Source of the DNA: Cherax quadricarinatus
Taxonomy: Eukaryota > Arthropoda > Malacostraca > Decapoda > Parastacidae
Length of the DNA: 64,000 bases
Direction of reading: 5' to 3'
Assembly (NCBI RefSeq): GCF_038502225.1
Contig: NC_091322.1
Coordinates: 1,075,281 to 1,139,280, forward strand
Shown here: positions 58,901 to 64,000 of the stretch, in pieces
Numbering within the stretch: the stretch's first letter is position 1
Layout of the letters: each line of letters opens with the position of its first letter
Notes under the pieces: generated by a model
The model's input: the letters and a program-made list of their open reading frames with translations, nothing else
What the model was told of the DNA's origin: nothing
Database searches by the model: none
Made by a program: the position numbers and the translations under genes

Positions 58901-59108
58901 GAAGACAACAGTCAGTGTTAGTGTTAGTAATGAAGACAACAGTCAGTGTTAGTGTTAGTAGTGAAGACAACAACCAGTGTTAGTGTTAGTAGTGAAGACA
59001 ACAACCAGTGTTAGTGTTAGTAATGAAGACAACCAGTGTTAGTAGTGAAGACAACAGTGTTAGTGTTATTAGTGAAGAGAACAATCAGTGTTAGTGTTAG
59101 TAATGAAG
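49986..59108. repeat. 31-bp satellite (second type), 9.1 kb
   Basis: The largest array, about 300 units. Each has AGTGTTAGTGTTAGTAATG followed by AAGACAACAACC, AAGACAACAGTC or shortened versions (AACAGTG, AACAGTTAG). Blocks of variants recur: AATGAAGGCAACAACC followed by GTTTGTAATG occurs near 54161, 55831 and 57383, so a higher-order period of about 1.55-1.67 kb is present. The unit is not similar to the neighbouring 31-bp satellite. No long open frame is present, because the unit contains stop codons. Confidence 0.97.
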
Positions 59109-60035
59109 CTGGAAGACATCATTTATCATTGAATATGTTAATGATAAACACATTACGAAGAATATAATTATTGTATCATAAAACATGTGTTGCACAGAGA
59201 ACCTGCGGACAATACATGCTGAGTGGGTCACTAGTTAAGTGTACACGAGGTACATAAAGAAGGAAAAGTTATTGAAATGTTAGGAAATATATTAGAGATG
59301 GAAAGACAAACTAAATATACACAAACTGTATACAAAATGGTGACAGTACAACAAGAAAACGAAATATCCGAATACAAAGAAATACAGAGAAAAATGTAGT
59401 CAAACTGACTGGAAACTAATTTGAAGCCATCAGAGAAGCCACAACACACACAATATGTAAATACTGCGCCTGGGAATGTGCACATTTACAGACTCTGGAA
59501 CACTAACAGCATATAAATGTTCAGTAGATATCCAAAACAGAAAATTTCACGCAAGTGGAAATTGTTTTTAGAAGCAGAAAGAAACGGATTTGAGAGAGCA
59601 CAGGAGACAAACACTGAAGACTGCAGGTGGTACAGGAACAATAAGTGGGTACACACACACACATATGTCTTCTCTCTGAAGATTTCTTTGAATCGTTGAT
59701 AAATATTATTAATATGAGACTCATTATTCATTGAACTTAAACGATTCTAGACAGTTACGCAAGGCGTATTTTATGTAATAATTATTTGAGGTCATTTATC
59801 TGCTTTTACTCTGGAAATACATCTATCACAACCACTCAGATTTTCATTATAATCGCAAAAAGACACTTAGTTAAATATATGTAACTGTAGAACCATAAAT
59901 ATAAAGCTATATAAGTCTTTATGTGTAGTAGATGTAAGACACATAAGGTTCACTACTGTGGGTTAGGTGATGAATAGTTTTGAAAACTGACAAGTAGAAG
60001 AACTGAGACACTGGTGCAATACATGAGAATCTTTA
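59109..60035. other. No recognisable gene
   Basis: AT-rich, short frames on both strands, none with a known domain. Confidence 0.5.
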
Positions 60036-60096
60036 TTGAAGACAACAACCAATGTTAGTGTTTGTAATGAAAACAACAACCAGTATTAGTGTTACA
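60036..60096. repeat. Displaced units of the 31-bp satellite (second type)
   Basis: Two diverged units (GAAGACAACAACCAATG, AAAACAACAACCAGTATTAG) sit more than 900 bases beyond the main array. Confidence 0.85.
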
Positions 60097-60589
60097 GATT
60101 CCCATATGTTGCATAAGTGTGTCAATTTTTCAACTGTGGGTTATCCCTTGTGTTATTACACCAAGGATGAGAAAGACACATCCTGTTGGTACAGTAATAC
60201 AAGACTGTCTTATCTCACTCCTCCATGATAAACGCCTGGGGCTCTGTTATCGTGTGGCTGATATGGAAGCAAGATACGTCCGTGTCTCTTTCCTTGTGAG
60301 CTATTCTTAAATCATTATTTTTACCAGTTATGGAAGTAATGGTTTAGCCGAGTCATTTCCTTCATTACTCCGAGCTGACTTTGTGTTCCAACATGAAGGT
60401 GCATTTTATTTCTAATGAAAAAGGATCAAATTTTTCCTGACACTGTTCTTGGTCATGTGATGAAACACTTCCTTGAACTTATGGTCATTTGAGCGAGGCT
60501 TACCGTTTTACGCCGAAGAAAATAAATATCAGTTAAGTTTGCAATTTGAAGATAGAGAGAAGCTCGTCTCTTCTAGGCACAAGTACTAG
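60097..60589. other. No recognisable gene
   Basis: A 73-codon frame (60089-60310) begins in the displaced satellite units and has no domain. Confidence 0.5.
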
Positions 60590-60800
60590 AGTCTTATTAT
60601 GGCTCCTTGTCCTTTGTTGATGTTTAAGTTTGTGGGGATGAGCTCAGGCCCTTGGTACCGTCTCTTAACTCATTATTAGCCGACGTGAAATAGCGTCATC
60701 GTATGTATTTTTGAAGCCATGTATTGACTCAGCTTCAGTTAGGTTAGTGGTCAGTTTATTATGATTCTCAACTATTGCTTAGTCTTAAGTTCCGATTTTA
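60590..60800 (-). pseudogene. LINE B-like C-terminal remnant
   Basis: The minus strand reads NHNKLTTNLTEAESIHGFKN followed by TYDDAISRR, equivalent to the WNSLGSDVVEAGSIHSFKQRYDK region of LINE B. Only this short domain is left. Confidence 0.55.
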
Positions 60801-60964
60801 GGGAGCTAAGGGAGGAGTGAGCCACCTCCCTCTTAACTCTAGTTGTATCCTATTTACTTTTCATTCTATGTATGACGTCGTGCAAAAGGATAACATAATA
60901 AGTATACAGATAGATATTCGAGTTTGTAACGACTCAGAACAATGTAAAATCAGAGGAATCTCCC

Positions 60965-61040
60965 GTATACCTGGAGAGAGTTTCTGGGGTCAACGCCCCC
61001 GTGGCCCGGTCTGTGACCAGGCCTCAGTGACCGGGCCTGG
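60965..61040 (-). mobile_element. LINE 3' tail fragment
   Basis: CCTGGAGAGAGTTTCTGGGG, CAACGCCCCCGTGGCCCGG and GACCAGGCCTCA, with the GGCCTGG half of the hairpin repeated just beyond. Confidence 0.75.
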
Positions 61041-61870
61041 AGTGAGTTATGTTACACAAAGTAGAGTACTCGCCCCAGTTATCTTTATCAGTCTCATATC
61101 TGACATAGATACATAAATCATGGCACTGTGTCATACTGTACAACAAGATATGAGAGTATGCTCTATGGTTGTTTTAAACCAGATCTTCCAGTGGCCTCAG
61201 AAAACAATATGATGCTCAGTGAAGACATTTGTAATTTATTCCGCTGTGGAGTAATTCAAACGTCTCAGTAGAGCAGAATAGGAATGTGAGAGACTTGGGA
61301 GTAAAGATGTCACATCTTATTCAAAGATCACAACATCATGCAGAGTGATAACAAGAACTTTCAGAGCATACAGTGACAAGCCAGTGATGATACTTTATAA
61401 ACTATTGTACTCCCAAGACAAATTCTTTTGTACTCTAGAAGCCCCATTTTACAGAGTACTTCTGCTGCTCGTATCAGTTCAGTCAAGCAGCTTAATTATT
61501 GGGAAGGCATGAAGTCCTTGGAACTGTACCCCGAGAAATACTGGCTAGAAACATACATCACAATTTATACCTAGAAAATATTACAGCAACTAGTTCGAAT
61601 TCTGCACGTTAAAATTGTGAGAGGGAAGCCTCGGTGGACGATGTAAAGTACCCAAAGTGAAATGCAAGGGTAAATTAAGTACTGTAAGAGATGTATGTCG
61701 GTCGCTGCGCGAGCCCTGAAAGGTATTCCTTAAACGAAGTCCCCTGTGCCTCAGTGCACGCGATTGGAATAGTGGAAAGTGCGCCATAAGTTGATAAGAC
61801 TGTTGAATATTAGCGTTGAAGATTTCAAGGGAATCAGAAGAGGCATTCACAGGTTGTCATTTCGAAACCA
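61041..61870 (+). pseudogene. LINE A remnant
   Basis: Recognisable pieces in LINE A order: SRVLAPVIFISLISDIDT near 61063-61116, IFQWPQKTI near 61180-61205, RDLGVKMS-like near 61290, and FYRVLLLLVSVQ-like near 61445. The FADD box is not preserved. Numerous stops and shifts. Confidence 0.65.
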
Positions 61871-61922
61871 ATATCCAAATTTCTTCAATAAATATGATAA
61901 ATTAGGACTTGCACGGCCCAAA

Positions 61923-61963
61923 TCTGTGCGGCTTCAAGCACATTAAACTTGAAGCCGCACAGA
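61923..61963. repeat. Perfect 16-bp inverted repeat
   Basis: TCTGTGCGGCTTCAAG at 61923-61938 and its exact complement at 61948-61963, with a 9-base loop. It lies within decayed LINE A tail sequence. Confidence 0.9.
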
Positions 61964-62639
61964 AGTTACTTTATCAATTTATCAGCAAGGAAGAGTTGAA
62001 GGTAATCAGAAGGAACACTCAGAAATTATCGCATTAAAAACAGTATTTCAGTTTTTCCACTTCCAAAATAAATCCGAGTGTGACTGACAGATTTTAGGAC
62101 AGTAAGTTAGAAAGTGGTCTTCAGGGCTGATAGATGTTATAGGTACACAAAAAAAAATATTGTGTTGATTTAACCTCGAGTAAGATGACCAAGTAAAGTC
62201 AAATACTGAGACTGATATCTGATCAAAAGAGACATTTTTTATTTATTTCACAGAAACCAATTTGATTAATAAAATTGGCACATATTAACTCAACGTGACA
62301 TCGAGAGATTACTTCCTTTGAGGAAAACACATCAGTACTAAAAGTTTAAAGTTGACCACAAGATGCATTCTTCAGTTATTGGACAGAACTCAACAAAATG
62401 TATGCCTACAAGGCCTAAATTAATGAAACGTTTTATCCATTTCATACGATGCGTCAGCCATTAAGACTGATGCCCTTCATGATTCTAATATTTTAATTGG
62501 AAGAAAGCGCTAGATCCTTAGGGGTCGTAAAGCTCCTGTGTAATGGAAGACATTAAAATTCGAACCAAGCAAAGGAAAGAAAAGTCCAGTTCCATGGATC
62601 AAGAGCTCTTCGCCAGCATGAAAGCACTAAAATAATATC
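61964..62639. other. No recognisable gene
   Basis: AT-rich sequence without identifiable feature. Confidence 0.5.
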
Positions 62640-63007
62640 ACTTTTAGATATACTAAACTTCCTCTAAGTAGGATACATCAGTTATGAAATTTTGCTGCTG
62701 ATCAGAGGAACCAATCAGCTGTCCTGATTGGAGAGACTGGTTGAATACCTGTTGTACCAACAGGTACATTACCCTCCGGCAGCTCTCCTCTTTCCTCTGT
62801 GAACACTTCCTTGAATCTATTGCTAAGCACTTCACATATTTCTATGTCACTCTCTGTTAGTGTCTTCCTCTTTTACTTACGTGGCTGTAGAGTAACTTGG
62901 GATCTATTTTACCTTTGATGCTGTATAATTTTCAGTCTGTCTTTCCGCCTCCTTTCTTACCTGTATACTCGTTTCTAAATTCCGGCTTATCTACTGGCTT
63001 CCTTCAA
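62640..63007 (-). pseudogene. LINE linker/RT N-terminal remnant
   Basis: The minus strand reads ESDIEICEVLSNRFKEVFTE, then ERGELPEGNVPVGTT. This is comparable to the DSDKEMCRIFNTYFLSVFTQ region between endonuclease and RT of the CR1 at 22573-25518. It differs enough to be another family. Stops are present upstream. Confidence 0.6.
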
Positions 63008-63260
63008 TGTGTGTGTGTGTGTGTGTGTGTATTCACCTAGTTGTACTCACCTAGTTGTGGTTGCAGGGGTCGATTCATAGCTCCTGGCCCCGCCTCTTCA
63101 CTGGTCGCTACTGGGTCACTCTTCCTGAACCATGAGCTTTATCATACCTCTGCTTAAAGCTATGTATGGTTCCTGCATCCACTACATTGCTTCCCAAACT
63201 ATTCCACTTCCTGACTACTCTGTGACTGAAGAAATACTTCCTAACATCCCTGTTAGTTAA
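63008..63260 (-). pseudogene. LINE B 3' end with (CA)n tail
   Basis: Minus-strand frame TNRDVRKYFFSHRVVRKWNS, then VVDAGTIHSFKQRYDKAHGS, then the same short 3' UTR as at 7378-7440. It ends in CTAGGTGAATACACACACAC, so the (GT)n at 63008-63031 is its tail. It is truncated upstream at about 63260. Confidence 0.85.
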
Positions 63261-63329
63261 TTACCATTTTGTCCTAGGCACATGTCGATTAGACACTAGG
63301 CCTGATGTACATGCGTGTGTATCCATGTG

Positions 63330-63331
<2 letters not shown>

Positions 63332-63402
<71 letters not shown>
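63332..63402. repeat. (TA)n microsatellite
   Basis: About 70 bases of TA, forming the 3' tail of the adjacent minus-strand SINE. Confidence 0.95.
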
Positions 63403-63407
<5 letters not shown>

Positions 63408-63510
63408 ACTGATCTCTGGCTGAAGGAGACTCGAACCTACGAACCTTAGGACAAGGTAGGCAGTGCTTTACCAATCTACCCACACTGGACAATACCTTGG
63501 CGTGTAGCAT
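63403..63510 (-). mobile_element. tRNA-derived SINE with (TA)n tail
   Basis: Minus strand: A-box-like TGGGTAGATTGGTAAAGC, B box AGGTTCGAGTCTCC, then CAGAGATCAGTGTTTATATA running into (TA)n. CGTGTAGC and GCTACACG flank ATGC just upstream as a small palindrome. It is a different family from the SINEs at 5887 and 47090. Confidence 0.7.
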
Positions 63511-63618
63511 GCGCTACACGTTTGATCCAAGGCAGCCAGCTTTCAGGGAGAAGGCTTACAGCTTTTCATCTCATCCCCTGCATGCATCAGCCTGATGCAT
63601 GATTGCTGATGCTGATGC

Positions 63619-64000
63619 ATGATTGGCGGAGAGCATGTATAGTCCCTTTATATAAAGGGAAAGGGGACAAAAGAGACTGTAAAAATGATAGAGGAATAAG
63701 TTTACTGAGTATACCAGGAAAACTGTACGGTAGGGTTATAATTGAAAGAATTAGAGGTAAGACAGAATGTAGGATTGCGGATGAGCAAGAAGGTTTCAGA
63801 GTGGGTAGGGGATGTGTAGATCAAGTGTTTACATTGAAGCATATATGTGAACAATATTTAGATAAAGGTAGGGAAGTTTTTATTGCATTTATGGATTTAG
63901 AAAAGGCATATGATAGAGTGGATAGAGGAGCAATGTGGCAGATGTTGCAAGTATATGGAATAGGTGGTAAGTTACTAAATGCTGTAAAGAGTTTTTATGA
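63619..64000 (+). CDS. LINE C RT fragment, running off the window
   Basis: The plus-strand frame is open from about 63621 to the window end: DWRRACIVPLYKGKGDKR, LSIPGKLYGRVIIERI, ADEQEGFRVGRGCVDQV, AFMDLEKAYDRVDRGAMWQM, then YGIGGKLLNAVKSFY. It is the RT fingers and palm motif A of the family seen at 11348-13467, and is uninterrupted in what is visible. It shows that a base is missing near 12653 in the other copy. It starts mid-protein, so it is 5'-truncated. Whether the catalytic FADD box survives lies beyond the window. Confidence 0.88.

Noticed and set aside
49986..59108. Telomere-like TTAG repeats
   Set aside because: The unit is 31 bp with TTAGTGTTAGTAATG; it is not (TTAGG)n, the usual arthropod telomere.
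59231..59731. Small minus-strand genes of 67-84 codons
   Set aside because: Overlapping frames on both strands in AT-rich DNA, no domain and no conserved start context.

Overview
This is eukaryotic, repeat-dominated DNA. It is most likely from an arthropod, and a decapod crustacean is my best guess. The grounds are several non-LTR (LINE) families, tRNA-derived SINEs, (TA)n/(GT)n arrays, a TIR element found at (TA)n arrays, and long simple satellites. The species call is inference from repeat style. I see no intron-containing host gene, no bona fide tRNA or rRNA gene and no CRISPR. Every credible coding sequence belongs to a mobile element.

Seven tandem satellites, each with a different unit, fill about 24 kb (roughly 38%): 18-bp units (3109-5886), 36 bp (17561-20058), 22 bp (27783-29741), 33/35 bp (29964-33954), 47 bp (42187-45265), 31 bp (48855-49888) and an unrelated 31 bp (49986-59108). 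A 100-N assembly gap (29864-29963) separates the third and fourth. Their very long open frames on one or both strands are arithmetic by-products of repeat length and stop-free units.

The remainder is a layered retroelement graveyard. I use working names. LINE A has an APE endonuclease and RT, with copies at 2034-3108, 7715-10370 and 14071-15962 plus many remnants. LINE B is CR1/Jockey-like, with a (CA)n/(TA)n 3' end. LINE C is perhaps RTE-like and occurs at 11348-13467 and at the right edge. LINE D consists of decayed relatives of A. The 'REL-LINE' has an RT followed by a Cys/His knuckle and an RPD-type nuclease-like domain (13562-16209 and 36250-38600). A CR1 element on the minus strand (22392-26583) is the best-preserved unit: ORF1 is an SGNH-esterase protein, ORF2 is an endonuclease-RT, and the two overlap at TGATG.

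Insertion order can be read. LINE A copy 2 split a LINE B, and LINE A copy 3 split a REL-LINE; both have target-site-duplication candidates. A roughly 387-bp TIR element sits at (TA)n arrays in three places. tRNA-derived SINEs occur as inverted pairs at two loci. An old Tc1/mariner transposase lies at 1175-1935. Nothing here looks like an undescribed host system. The most interesting items are the CR1 ORF1/ORF2 junction with its altered endonuclease residue, the REL-LINE, the TA-associated TIR element, the paired SINEs and the satellite architecture.
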